Shown: one piece after another, positions 24,415 through 34,844 of the stretch | Numbering within the stretch: position 1 is the first letter of the stretch | How the letters are laid out: every line of letters starts with the position of its first letter | NCBI GenBank assembly: GCA_000697665.1 | Contig: KL197716.1 | Coordinates: forward strand, 852,202 to 916,201 | Direction of reading: 5' to 3' | Source: Jaapia argillacea MUCL 33604 | Taxonomy: Eukaryota; Basidiomycota; Agaricomycetes; Jaapiales; Jaapiaceae | DNA length: 64,000 nt | Notes under the pieces: generated by a model | What the model saw: the letters and a program-made list of their open reading frames with translations, nothing else | Told to the model about the DNA's origin: nothing | Database searches by the model: none | Program-made: the position numbers and the translations under genes

Positions 24415-25618
24415 AATGGCTGGGTCGAGGTTTGCGTACGTCAAGAATTTCGAACTTCCTGATCGTCTTCTACCTGGAACCTTCCTCGTCCTTCGCGTGG
24501 ACGGTCACTCCTTTCATCGGTAGGTGGATAAACTCGTCATCAACGAGTTTCCTAGAACATTGCTATGTCCAGTTTCTCAACCGAACATGGCTTCTCCAAA
24601 CCAAACGATGAGCGGGCGCTTTGTCTGATGGACCACGCAGCTCGCGATGTGATGGATGAGTTCAAGGATATCGTACTTGGATTTGGTGAGTCAGATGAAT
24701 TTAGGTTCGTTCGTCTAGTTTCCATACCCGTGCTTCATGCAGAGTATTGATTCCCCTCTAGCTTCGTCTTCCGAAAATCGACGAGCCTGTACAATCGCCG
24801 TCATGCAAAAATACTCTCGACAGTAACCTCCCTCTTTACTTCCTCCTACTTGTTTCGATGGTCAACACACTTCCCCGAAACTCCTCTTCGTTATCCGCCA
24901 TCTTTTGACGGGAGGATCGTTCTGTATCCGAGTGAGAAGGAAGTCCAGGATTATTTTGCTTGGCGACAAGCCGATAGTACGTCGATTTCCCCGAATCCGG
25001 ATCCATACGTGGAGGGCTTCATATCCACGAACAGCTCACGCCAATAATCTATACAACACTGCATTTTGGGCTCTGGTTCAGCGGGGCAATCAAACAACTA
25101 CCGAAGCACATGCTTCTCTCCGAGTGCGTCGTCTCCGATTCTTCCCTCAACGTGCCCAACCAACTGTATCTATGTTCTCATGGATCCTTGCCAAGGGGAC
25201 GATGGCAAGTCAAAAACACGAACTTCTGTTCTCGCGGTTCGGTATTAATTACAATGATTTACCTTCACGCTACCGGAAGGGCAGCGTACTTCTGCGGGAA
25301 GAAGACGAGGTATCTCTTGGCTCCCTCGGTGATTCCTTAGCATCGTTCTCATGTAGGATTTAGGCGTCGGCATCACTCCCAGGAGACGACACTTCTAACG
25401 TGGAGCAAGACCAAGAACATCCTTGCCAAGGGATTCATAACGCCAATGTTGCGGCGCCCGACGAAGCACCGCGAGAAACGGTGCCGCAGATCTCGAAGCA
25501 GGGTGACGCCAAGAGGGATAGGAAGACGAGAGTTAGCCCCACGATTGTAAAGGTGCTGCACTGCGACATCATTAGGGCAGACTTTTGGCTGGCCAGACCT
25601 GATTTATTATCGGGCTAG
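24415..25618 (+). CDS. THG1: tRNA(His) guanylyltransferase Thg1
   Basis: Thg1 adds the essential G at position -1 of tRNA(His) by 3'-5' polymerisation, using a fold like canonical polymerases. Six exons join into about 300 residues. MAGSRFAYVKNFELPD opens the protein, as in the family. The catalytic parts are LRVDGHSFHRF (first metal-binding Asp) and GFGESDEFSFVFRK (the Asp-Glu pair). HANNLYNTAFWALVQRG is the conserved HxNNLYN-x-x-W nucleotide-binding block, and FGINYNDLPSRYRKGS is the conserved C-terminal segment. Introns are about 24519-24570, 24705-24761, 24981-25038, 25129-25201 and 25310-25362. The C-terminal tail ends VLHCDIIRADFWLARPDLL. It is a housekeeping gene and the frame shows no break. 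Confidence 0.93.
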
Positions 25619-26178
25619 GGCAAGCTTGTGTGGTGCAAGGGGAATGATGGGCACAAGGGGTCTGCGATGGGACGCCTCGATAAATATCACGTATTTTGCC
25701 GGATCGATTCTGTAGAAACACGTTGCTAGAGGCAGGAATCGATGAAGGACGAGGAGTCAAGAGTCGAATGCCCCCTCGAGTTAGCCTCGTGTTCGGGAGT
25801 TATGGGAACTCCTTTCGATGAAGTAGTCGCAAGCATAATATTTGGTGATTAATTGATGATCACAACAGTTCAACATGCAAGAGTCGAGGTTGGTCGAGGA
25901 GTAAGGAGCAATTGCAAGGGATCCTGGATCGCGGGAGGCACTGAGTCTAGGGAAGCTTCAAGTTCAGCCACTCGTCCCGAGTCATACTGAGTTTCCATAT
26001 CGGGAGGTGTGGGAACTCGAGCTGCCTGGATGGGTCCGCACCGCTCCGACCCTTCACATCGTCACATTTCACATCCCCAAACCCTGCGCGCGCTGTGCGA
26101 GCCTTTGTTCCTCACAGCCATCATCATCGACACAGATTATCATCCTAAAGGACACCGCCGACATCGTCTCGAGCAATC
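25619..26178. other. Intergenic, no gene supported
   Basis: This holds the 3' flank of THG1 and the promoter of the following plus-strand gene. The last 150 bases are C-rich and pyrimidine-rich, as in many fungal leaders. Nothing else is seen. Confidence 0.5.
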
Positions 26179-26965
26179 ATGAGCAACAACTCCAGTACTG
26201 CGTCCACTCCGACCTCGACCTACCCATCATTCTTCCGTCGTCGGACATTCGGCCGAGCACCTTCCCCTCCGACGTGGGCCTGCTACGAGCAGATTCCTTA
26301 CGACGATGAAGATCTCAGCGACAGTGCATCTGAAGATAACTCCTGTTCTGAGGATGAGGAAAATTATGGTCGAGGCGACGTTGTCCAAGATAGTGACTCG
26401 GAGAGCGACAATATTGTGCAGGCGACCAATGAGAAGCCCGTGGTTATAGGCGATGACCTTGTCCACAATATGGATATTGACGAAGTCGGTGACGGGGGTT
26501 TGGTGAAGAAGGACGAGGATCTCAAGAAAGATGTAAAGGGCAAGCAGCGCGCTGTAGAACCGGAGATGGAGAGTCCACGGAAGGAGCACCGAAGAAGGCG
26601 ACGAGAGCCTGTGTACAATTTACGACCTATTCTAACGATTCAGAAGAGCCAAGGCTTCGTTTGGAATCAGGTCTGTTTCTTTCACCGCGATGCAACCCTG
26701 CGCCATTCGGCTGACACCTTGATTTTAAGGACTTGTTTGTTCCACCGTACATTAAAGATCGATGTGCGCAACTTTCTCTTCGCATACCGCCCGCTTCACT
26801 TACACTTCGTTTTGATCTCCAGATGTGGCGTCGACCTCACCGGCGTATTCGTCCAGTTTCGTCTCGACCTCCGCCTCCTCAACTAATTCCTGCTTGAATG
26901 AATACGAAGTAGAAGTCGTCGAGATCAGGGTTAAGGAAGGCGATTTACAGGACATCATCCCTTGA
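26179..26965 (+). CDS. Acidic, probably disordered protein of unknown function
   Basis: Three exons encode about 220 residues. The N terminus (MSNNSSTASTPTSTYPSFFR, then TFGRAPSPPTWACYEQIP) leads into a very acidic region (SDSASEDNSCSEDEENYG) and a lysine/arginine block (KGKQRAVEPEMESPRKEHRR). Exon 2 reads DLFVPPYIKDR and exon 3 ends NEYEVEVVEIRVKEGDLQ. The two introns (about 26671-26728 and 26775-26832) are GT-AG, and both joins keep the frame. The second choice was made because it extends the protein, whereas unspliced reading gives an Arg/Pro-rich run to an earlier stop. I do not recognise a family. A nuclear role is possible from composition but is only a guess. Confidence 0.55.
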
Positions 26966-27228
26966 TTACTCCTCCTTATGTCGCTCCATTTTCCGTCCCC
27001 CACTCCCCACTTTCATTGCCCTCCAAATTAGAGTAGGATCACCGCTCGCGCCTTGTACTAACCCTTGACTGCCCTTGACTGTTTCAATAACTTTTGTATA
27101 TTGATACCTGACACTCGTCACCATCCCTTGTTTGCCTACAGTAGCACACCCTGATATATCTTCCCCCTGTTATCCATACGAACAAAGACCATTTGTCTCT
27201 CGACGAAAAGTCTGATAAAGCTCGAGGT

Positions 27229-29566
27229 TCAGACAGTAGCGAGGAGCTCATCCTCGACTTCCTTCTCAACTTCTTTCTTCCTCGCTGCCAACGCAGCTTC
27301 TTTTTCCCTCTCGCGTTCTTTCTCCTTTTCGAGTTCGGTTTCTCGAGTAAGAATATACGATGGGATGACGTATGGCTTATAATCCAGATGGCGCTTCACG
27401 TAGAAGCACATATATGCTGTCGACCCGAGGACGGCACCAAGGTTTGAATGCGTGACTCTTTGGTTATAGGTCAATCAGGGGAACTGTAGTCGAGAGTTTC
27501 ACTGCTCACTTGTCATCATCAAATCGATACCACTAGAGGAGGGAACGGAAGTTGAGAACGACAAGCAACCGGCGAAGATAGTTATTGGACTGACCTCATC
27601 TTGGCAACGTGCATAATTCGTATAATGGCCATTATCTATCTGACCTTCATGGCATATGACGGCGAAGAGGTCATACTCATACAACGCTTCTGGGCCGGTA
27701 TAGCTAGCAAGGGTGGTCTGGGTGAAAGGTGTAGCGGAATGAGGAGGAAACGTACCCATTCTCTTTATCCTTCATGCTCATGACCAGCGTGGTATATGGT
27801 GCCATGTTCAGAGTAGCAGGAAATCGAACGAAGGTATCGATTTTCTGGGCCGACGACTTGTGTTCGAAGCGCTGCAAACCCACTTATCAGATCCAAGGAT
27901 ATCTTGTGAGGGCGGAAAGGGTCACTTTGAACTGGAAGCTCAGCACTGGCGGGAGCTTCTTGATACTCAGTCGCTTGGATGCATCCTGAACGGCGTATAG
28001 GTGAAGACAAAATGAAAGGGTGACAGAGAGCATACGTGGGATGCCTTGCCACACTTGGCACAACTATACTCCTTGGAACCCAACTTCTCAGGCTGGGTAA
28101 ATCTAAAAGGTGATCAGAAACTGGCCCAGAGCCATCCACAACAACAAACTCACTTCTTCAAACACGTGGCGAGAGTATTCTCTCCCGTGGCGACTTCTCC
28201 ACTCTTGGTTTTCAACTCGAGGCTGATATCCAACATGGGGTCGATAGTCGACGTAACGTTCCCACACCTCTCGCATTTGACGTCGCTTTGAAGTTGTCCT
28301 GCAAATGTGGAATGGATGATACAAATGCAGGAGACATTCGTGGAGCCTCGAGAAGTCGTGTGGATCTGGTTGAGGGCTGAGATGAAGAACTCGTGAGCAT
28401 CCTGTTGGGCGTAGCCAGAGAGCTCCGAGGAAGCTCGCCATGTGGTAGCGAGGAAACTGATGGGGCCATAAGGGTTTGTGTCTTCTGAGAAGACCTAGTT
28501 GAAGGAGATCAGATTTTCAGTTGGAAGGTTGTATCAGAATGTATACCTCGGAGAACAGTGTGTCCATTTCGCAACAGGTGCAATCCTTCGTCTTGCAGAG
28601 CTTGCTGTTGTGCTTATCGCTCAAGAAGAAGTTTCGTAGCAACGGGTTATGGATGAAACTTTGGAGAATGACATTCAAGAAACATGTTTGGCCCAAATTC
28701 AGGAGCCCTCGCCGGCCTAAGTAGACGGACAATGTCAGAGCATGCCAAGCGTATGAAAAGCGGTGTCGACTTGCCTTGGCAAGGGAGACCCGACATTTCT
28801 TGTAATGCTGCCTTGTCTTTATCGGAAGGAACCCACGCTTGGAAGGGCTCACGACCTTTCTTCGTCGCTAACCATAGAGTGTCAGGTTAGGTGCAGGTGG
28901 AATGACAATCCACCTACTCTGAAACTTAGTGGCTTTCTCCTCAGCGGCCAATGTGGTTGACGAGAAAGTATGCTCCAGAAGGGGCTCGTAGACGAAGTCA
29001 TCGCAACTCGAACAGAACACAGAACCAGATTTAACGTCCATGCCTTTTATTTGCTATCAGCTGGGAGGGATAGCCACGGGCCCTTGTACGTTCCATCAAC
29101 TTACAGAATTGATGGCCCGACTCATGCAAATGTTGTGAGATGTGTCCCCCAAACCAACATCCTGTACTTGAACATCGCAAGCAGGCAAATGGGCGAGTCA
29201 ACGTCACACCACAGGTATCGCAAGCAGGATGTGCTATCTATTGTGTGTCAAGACCGTTCTGCCCATCTATAACGTTGGTCTGACCTTTCTTCGCTTCGCG
29301 ATGTGTAGCACGCCGTGCGGACGTCGAGCGTTCCACCCCGCGACGATCTTGGACTTTTCTAGCAGTGATCTCTTGGCGCTCGGATCTGCAAGGACTTCAA
29401 CAATGTGCGGACACCGTGAAGGGTCTCTTTCAACATTGGAATCGGTGTGGGAGGCTGGACGTTCAGTCTTAACGGCTTCTAGTGATGGAGACAGGGAATG
29501 AGATGAACTGCGGGCAGCTGGGGCATTGTGCTGGGCTATCGCAGGAGATACTGGAGATGCAGACAT
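27229..29566 (-). CDS. UBP8: Ubp8/USP22, deubiquitinase of the SAGA complex
   Basis: Ubp8 removes ubiquitin from histone H2B within the SAGA deubiquitinating module. The N terminus carries a ZnF-UBP finger (RCPHI, later CDTCGVTL, CLRCSSTGCWFGGH and HLHESGHQFC). The catalytic domain has the Cys box RGLLNLGQTCFLNVILQSF and the QQDAHEFF motif. Two zinc-binding CxxC pairs follow (CERCGNVTS and CAKCGKAS). The His box GHYTNYARCQD continues after an intron as EWYRFDDDKV. A charged coiled-coil-like tail (EKEKEREREKEA) ends the protein. About nine exons. The intron before the Cys box (28717-28774) is GC-AG. The start at 29566 (MSASPVSP) is the first ATG in frame. The 5' end lies about 200 bases from the divergent HIT gene, so the two probably share a promoter region. 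Confidence 0.93.
28717..28774 (-). other. UBP8: GC-AG intron in UBP8
   Basis: The donor is CCAAG|GCAAGT, at base 28774 reading down, and the acceptor is CTTAG. Splicing joins SGLPCQ to GRRGLLNLGQTC in frame, just before the catalytic cysteine. Confidence 0.75.
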
Positions 29567-29762
29567 AGTAGTTGGGAACACGAAGTCTATGTCAGTTCCT
29601 GCCAAGACCGTGGACCACCGGCAGTGGGAACTTCGGGGGTTATATCATTAGCCTCATCCGAGACTATGATCTGCCACATGGACGAGGCTTGAGAATAACC
29701 TCGAAACACCGGCGCCTTATACCCGTTCTGCGACATTTACCTCGATTCCATTTCTCACCGAG

Positions 29763-30554
29763 ATGGGGACGCGGGGGACTCTATCTGCCTTATTCTTTTG
29801 CTTCAAACGGAGCAGGCCTCACGGACGTCTGAGCGACGAAACGTCGGATGACTTGGAAGCGGGAAGGCGGTTGCGTGACTGTGTGTTTTGCAACGTTTCC
29901 TCTGAGAATGGCTTCAACATCGTGTTTGAAGTTCGTTGTCTTCGTGGTCGATATCTGATGTTGGAAGATGTTCTCTGCTTACTCCTCGATTTTCACAGGA
30001 TGAAAACTTCGCAGTGTTTACTGATCACAAACCATCGGCGGTACACCACTGGCAAGTTATTCCAAAGGCGCACATCAGTAAGGAGCGCTCATCTGATCCA
30101 TGAAGAGCTATGCTTAGCCATTCACAAGCTAGCGTGAGGAGTTTACGAAAGCATGACTTGCACCTCGGTATGCCATGACCCGTGGTGTTCCTTTGCCGTT
30201 ATGAATCCCTTCCAGTGCGAACCCTGGGTGAAATTGGTCACCGTTTTTTGGACGAATCAGGAGTACCTTCACATCTGCGCAAGTACGTTTGATGTCCGAT
30301 TGCTCACCGGTGCGTCTCCGACTGAACGCATCCAATTCTCAAGGCTTGGCTTCCATATCCCTCCTTTCAATTCCGTGAATCATTTACATCTCCACGTCCA
30401 GGCGTTGCCTTACACGTCTATCTTCGGGAGAGTGAAGTATCCCGTTGTGGCTAGGACTAACGGTCGAAACAAGGGCTTCAGTTGGTTTTCGGAACTTGCC
30501 CAGACCATCCACATACTTGAGCGTGATGGACGAGTTGGTGTCTTCCCGTGTTGA
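29763..30554 (+). CDS. HIT-family (histidine triad) nucleotide-binding protein
   Basis: HIT proteins hydrolyse or transfer nucleotides from substrates such as adenosine phosphoramidates or AMP-lysine. Four exons give about 190 residues. An N-terminal extension (MGTRGTLSALFFCFKRSR) precedes CVFCNVSSENGFNIVFE, which starts the fold with a zinc-type CxxC. AVHHWQVIPKAHI is the central strand. After two introns FNSVNHLHLHVQALPY supplies the triad (HxHxHxx). The spliced arrangement (introns about 29928-29999, 30092-30124 or slightly longer, 30164-30217 and 30283-30342) is frame-consistent. The exact end of the second intron is uncertain. Similarity is closest to the HINT3 or aprataxin-like HIT group because of the FNSV-x-HLHLHV form. 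Confidence 0.85.
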
Positions 30555-32374
30555 GTATGCTGGGAAATTTTTCTGAAGCGTCGACGAATTTTGCTTCTTT
30601 TGGACGGGTTTATCGCCCTATCCCCCCACCTATGTCTTCCCTAAGATCGTAAGATATTTTCCCTTTCTAAACATGCTTACCATTCGGTTCGCTTTTGCGC
30701 AGATGTGTTTCTCCCGTCGATGCATTTAGACTAGGCTCACGAAGTGCTGACATGTGTACTCGTCTCTGTCTTTGTGTGGATTTCACAAGCCCACCATTGC
30801 TTGATTGGTCACCCCTGCGGTAAACCCACGACTCTTCCTCTCTGTGGCCACAGTTTATCCACCTCAAGCGTCCCGCACTTAGCTGGAGGATTGGGGTCCC
30901 CCTCCGAGAAGCGAGACTGTCTTCCAAGCTGCGGGTGCCGACTCTCCAGTTCCTAGTACTTGCGGGGCCGGCAGATCTTGCGGATGTCCTTCCAGGCGTC
31001 TGACGGTCAGCGCCGGGGTCAATAGATCAATCCGTTTCTCTAGCCAACGCGAAGGCCGCCTTGGACTGGTCGCGCAACGACCTACACAACCTGGTTTCCC
31101 CAGTAAATCTTGTTCGCATTAGATGTCCCGAAATCGATCCTGAAGTGCCGAGAATGCGGCGATGTGCTAATCACTCATATATCCGCACAATGTATTCGCT
31201 CACGCGTCCCCACATCGTGTTCTCAAGGCGCATTCTCGATTTTGTCTGGACCACGTTCTCTGCGTTCACCCAAACCAGAGCCGGTGTTCCATTGGTTGAT
31301 TTTTCCTCGAAGCCGTCGGGATCGTTCGCTGGTATACCCATCCCCTGCATGGGTTGAAGCCCGAGGTATAATCGTTACATCTATTGTCGCTGATGGCCCC
31401 CACCTTGGCCTCCCATGATGTGCTGGTGCTGTGGTCTAAATATTACTGCTGGAGATCTATATTTGAATCGGCCAAATTTATCCATCGGCACCCTCGATTT
31501 ACATCAAAATTACAGTTTCTCGTCTCGATATCTCGCCGTGCCGCTGAGGATGCTGTTTGCCTATCCCAGAAGATTCCTCGTAACGTAAGTGTTCATGTTC
31601 TATTTTTCTACAGGCGCCAATAATAGTTTCTTTTGCTGGTCGTATGACGGGTGGTGAAACCTACGACATCACACTCCACCATCGTGGATGAATATTCATC
31701 ACCGGCCATAAACTTTGGGTATTCCTTTGAGACCCCCCTGCCAAGGCATTGGTCGGAGTGGGCTTCTCCGTAAGTCTCTTGGCTATTGATAGTGTCGAAG
31801 TTGAATGAAACACCCTTAGCTGTGCCACGAAGCAGAGCTTCCGTTGACGGCTTCCCAAGAAACTGATCTCTCTCCAAGCAATGTGCTTGTCTTTCCATCT
31901 TGGGAGATCGCTATTCTGGCTTACCCTCGCCGACACTGAAGAGGAGCGGCCAGTGGGCTCTGATGGGGTCCCGTCGACTTCATATCTACGGGCCGTTCAC
32001 GATTTCTGCGAGTTCTTCTTGTGGACTGACAAACCCGGATCATGGCACCCAATTGTGGAGATTGAACCACCCTCCCAGTGCAAGAAACCTTTCCTAGATA
32101 TGGCGAGTTTCTGATGAAAGCCAGCCGAGAAGGATTACGGCGGGGCTGGAGGGAAATTTCCCCGGTGGTGGAAGCAGGTAGCTACCTTTTGGAGGCTCTC
32201 GCACTCTCAGTCGTCCTCGACAAGAAGCGGCTGGTGATCACATCCGCCAAGGTGTGCATGTGGAACCCAGGGATGCCGTTCACAATTATATTTTATCGAT
32301 TCGTATAAAGTCCCTCAGTAGGCGCTGGTCAGCCGCAGCACGCTCGCTCCAGCCTCCCGATCTTCACCTTCAGG
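30555..32374. other. 1.8 kb without a confirmed gene
   Basis: Several short frames occur, none with a full set of gene signals. Two are worth noting. Around 31,110-31,190 on the plus strand the reading ILKCRECGDVLITHISAQC looks like a small zinc-binding Cys cluster preceded by ALDWSRNDLHNL, but the intervening intron would be only about 29 nt. Around 31,600-31,900 on the minus strand a 96-codon frame reads coherently (FNFDTINSQETYGEAHSDQC) without a known domain. Both may be remnants. The right end contains the oxalate decarboxylase promoter. Confidence 0.35.
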
Positions 32375-34650
32375 ATGACTCGCTTGTCTACATCGTTCCT
32401 TTGCTTGGCCCTTGCCTTGGGCGCTGTGGCTGCTCAGGGGGTCTCTTCTTCGACCACCACCACCACTTCGTCGGCAGCAACCCCTAGCCCCACACTCCCA
32501 TATGCCAGTGACGACCCAAATTACCCGATGTGGAACAACTACACTGAGACCACTCCGGAAGCCGAGCGAGGCACCCTCGGTACCACCGTGATCGGCGGGA
32601 CCAGCGACCTTCAGCTCGACATCCAGGTCAGTAAATGGTGGTTTGGCTAGAAACGCTCGTCTCACTTACCACATATGGTAGAACCCTGACTTGCTCGCCC
32701 CACCGACCACAGATGCCGGGACCGTGTATGCATCACTTCCCCCTCTTTACACCATCCGGTTAACCCCCTTTCAGTTCAAATGCCAAGTGGCCATTCAGTT
32801 TGAGTCACAACCGACTTCAAACTGGAGGCTGGGCTCGCCAGGAAAATAGTGCGTAATTTCCTGTTGGTTTCAGCTCAAATTTGACAATCATTACAGTCAA
32901 TGTGATGCCCATTGCAACCGGTGAGCCACCTGCACAATAACTGCGAATATGGTTCTGAGTTCTGTTCAATTAGAAATGGCTGGCGTTAACATGCGTTTGG
33001 AAGTTGGAGCGATTCGGTAAGCAACTGTTCTCCCCGCCATGTTTCCAAATAATAAACATCCCTTTAGTGAGCTCCACTGGCACAAGACTGGCGAAGTGGG
33101 TATCGATCTGAAGCCACCTGCATTGTATTAATATATGGTCCTAAAGTGGGCATACATCCTGTCTGGTTCCGTCCAAGTGTCGGCGGTTAATGCTGCAGGA
33201 CAAAACTATCTGGCGACTGTGGTAAGTGTACAAACATATCAAGGGCCTCGATGTATTCTTATGCACCCCTCTAAAGAGCGCGGGGGATCTCTGGTACTTC
33301 CCAGCAGGAATTCCCCACTCCTTGCAAGCTACGGCTGATAACCCTAATGGCGCCGAATTCTTGCTAGTATGTTGCCTCATCAAGATCTGTTACTAGAGAA
33401 GTCGCTGACGTCCTTGCAGGTGTTTGACAGCGGAAGTTTCAGCGAAGACTCTACGTTCTTGGTACGTGTTTCTGCGTCTATTTACATCTGATTGTCGCTC
33501 ATGCCACACAGTTGACTGACTGGCTGGCTCACACTCCAAAAGAGGTCATCGCGAAGAATTTCGGGACCCCCATATCCGCTTTTGACACCATTCCTGCCTC
33601 TCAACTCTACATTTTCCCGAGTTGTGAGTTTTAGCGCTTCTGGTTTATCTTTTGGAATCCAGTCTGATGTATTCCTCCAGCGCCCCCGCCTGATGACGCC
33701 GTGGCTCCCATTAGCCCCCAAGGAACAGCTTCACTTCCATACACATACAGGCTCTCGCAGGTGAACGCCACGCAATTGGCAGGAGGAACTGTAAAGGTTG
33801 TCGACTCGACCACATTCAAGGTTTCAACCACTATCGCAGTCGCAGAAGTCACTGTCGAACCTGGAGCAATCAGGTGCGCACCTTTCTGACCCATCATCTT
33901 CCTCTTCTAAAATTCTTTCAAGGGAATTGCATGCAAGTTTATCTCACTCGGTCCTCTGACTTGCTCATTGACATCTCCATAGTGGCATCCCACTCAAGAT
34001 GAATGGACTTACTTCATGTACGAATCATCTTTCTTTGTACAGCCCTGAAGTTAGCTTATCTCGTCATCCCATCCTAGCTCCGGCAATGCGCGCATGACGC
34101 TCTTCGCTGCAACATCAAATGCAAGGACATATGATTATATGGTACGTGACCTGTACTCGTGGTGATACTTTTCTCACTGAATAATCTCTATAGGGAGGAG
34201 ATATCGGTAATGTTGTCGCGCAGAATATGATCAAATAGATGCTCACTTATCGCTCTCAGGCTATATTCCCGCCTCTTACGGTCCGTGCTATCGAAAAACA
34301 CCATCTTCATTCCAATCTCATACACGGTTTCCAGGTCACTATGTCGAAAACACGGGCAATAGTACTCTCCATTTCCTCGAGATCTTCTACACCAGTGTGT
34401 ATAACTTCATTTTGTGTGATTGACTATACTCACTACTACATGCTTTTTTTCAGGCACGTACCAAGACATCAGTCTAAACCAGGTTCGCAATTTCACGAAC
34501 GAACGACTTTCAGTTGACTAACCTGGATTCCAGTGGTTGGCCCTAACTCCACCGGCCGTCGTCCAGGCACACTTGGGCATATCGGAAGAAACCGTTGCCC
34601 TGCTCACCAAGACAAAACAAGTTGTTACAGCTCCAAGTAATCCTCAGTAG
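32375..34650 (+). CDS. Bicupin oxalate decarboxylase, secreted
   Basis: It converts oxalate to formate and CO2 with manganese and is commonly secreted by wood- and litter-decay fungi to control oxalate. The N terminus is a signal peptide (MTRLSTSFLCLALALGAVAA) followed by a Ser/Thr-rich stretch. The protein has two cupin domains. The first has IRELHWHKTGEWAYILSGS and the second IRELHWHPTQDEW, each giving His-x-His-x4-Glu metal ligands, with the later His in GIPHSL and YGHYVEN. The C terminus reads TPPAVVQAHLGISEE, as in the family. Length is about 450 residues. At least 15 introns are required. One exon is only 10 nt long (33923-33932) and carries the first ligand His of the second cupin; the intron after it is GC-AG. 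Every join keeps the frame, so I take the gene as intact. Confidence 0.9.
33923..33932 (+). other. 10-nt micro-exon (oxalate decarboxylase)
   Basis: GGAATTGCAT lies between a GT-AG intron (33874-33922, branch CTAA before the acceptor) and a GC-AG intron. It completes Arg and encodes Glu-Leu-His, making IRELH|WHPTQ exactly parallel to IRELHWHKT of the first cupin, where an intron splits the Arg codon at the same place. Confidence 0.8.
33933..33982 (+). other. GC-AG intron in the oxalate decarboxylase gene
   Basis: The donor CAT|GCAAGT and the acceptor CATAG flank a 50-nt intron directly after the metal-ligand His codon. The in-frame join gives LHWHPTQDEW. Confidence 0.75.
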
Positions 34651-34844
34651 AGATTGGAGAGGTTGATCACATGCGGAGCGGGATTCAACGAAGATGTCTT
34701 CATTTGCGATGGGACAAGACGGCTACGATATCATTATGGATCACGAACATGATTGTGAACGATGCATTTGCTACTGATGTGATAATTACGAGTCTCTACT
34801 ATATTGCATTACTTTACAAGACGGCCAAGAATTGGGTGAATGTG

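Noticed and set aside
30092-30127. Alternative acceptor CTAG for the second HIT intron
   Set aside because: Using it places TGA right after the join; the upstream acceptor keeps the frame open.
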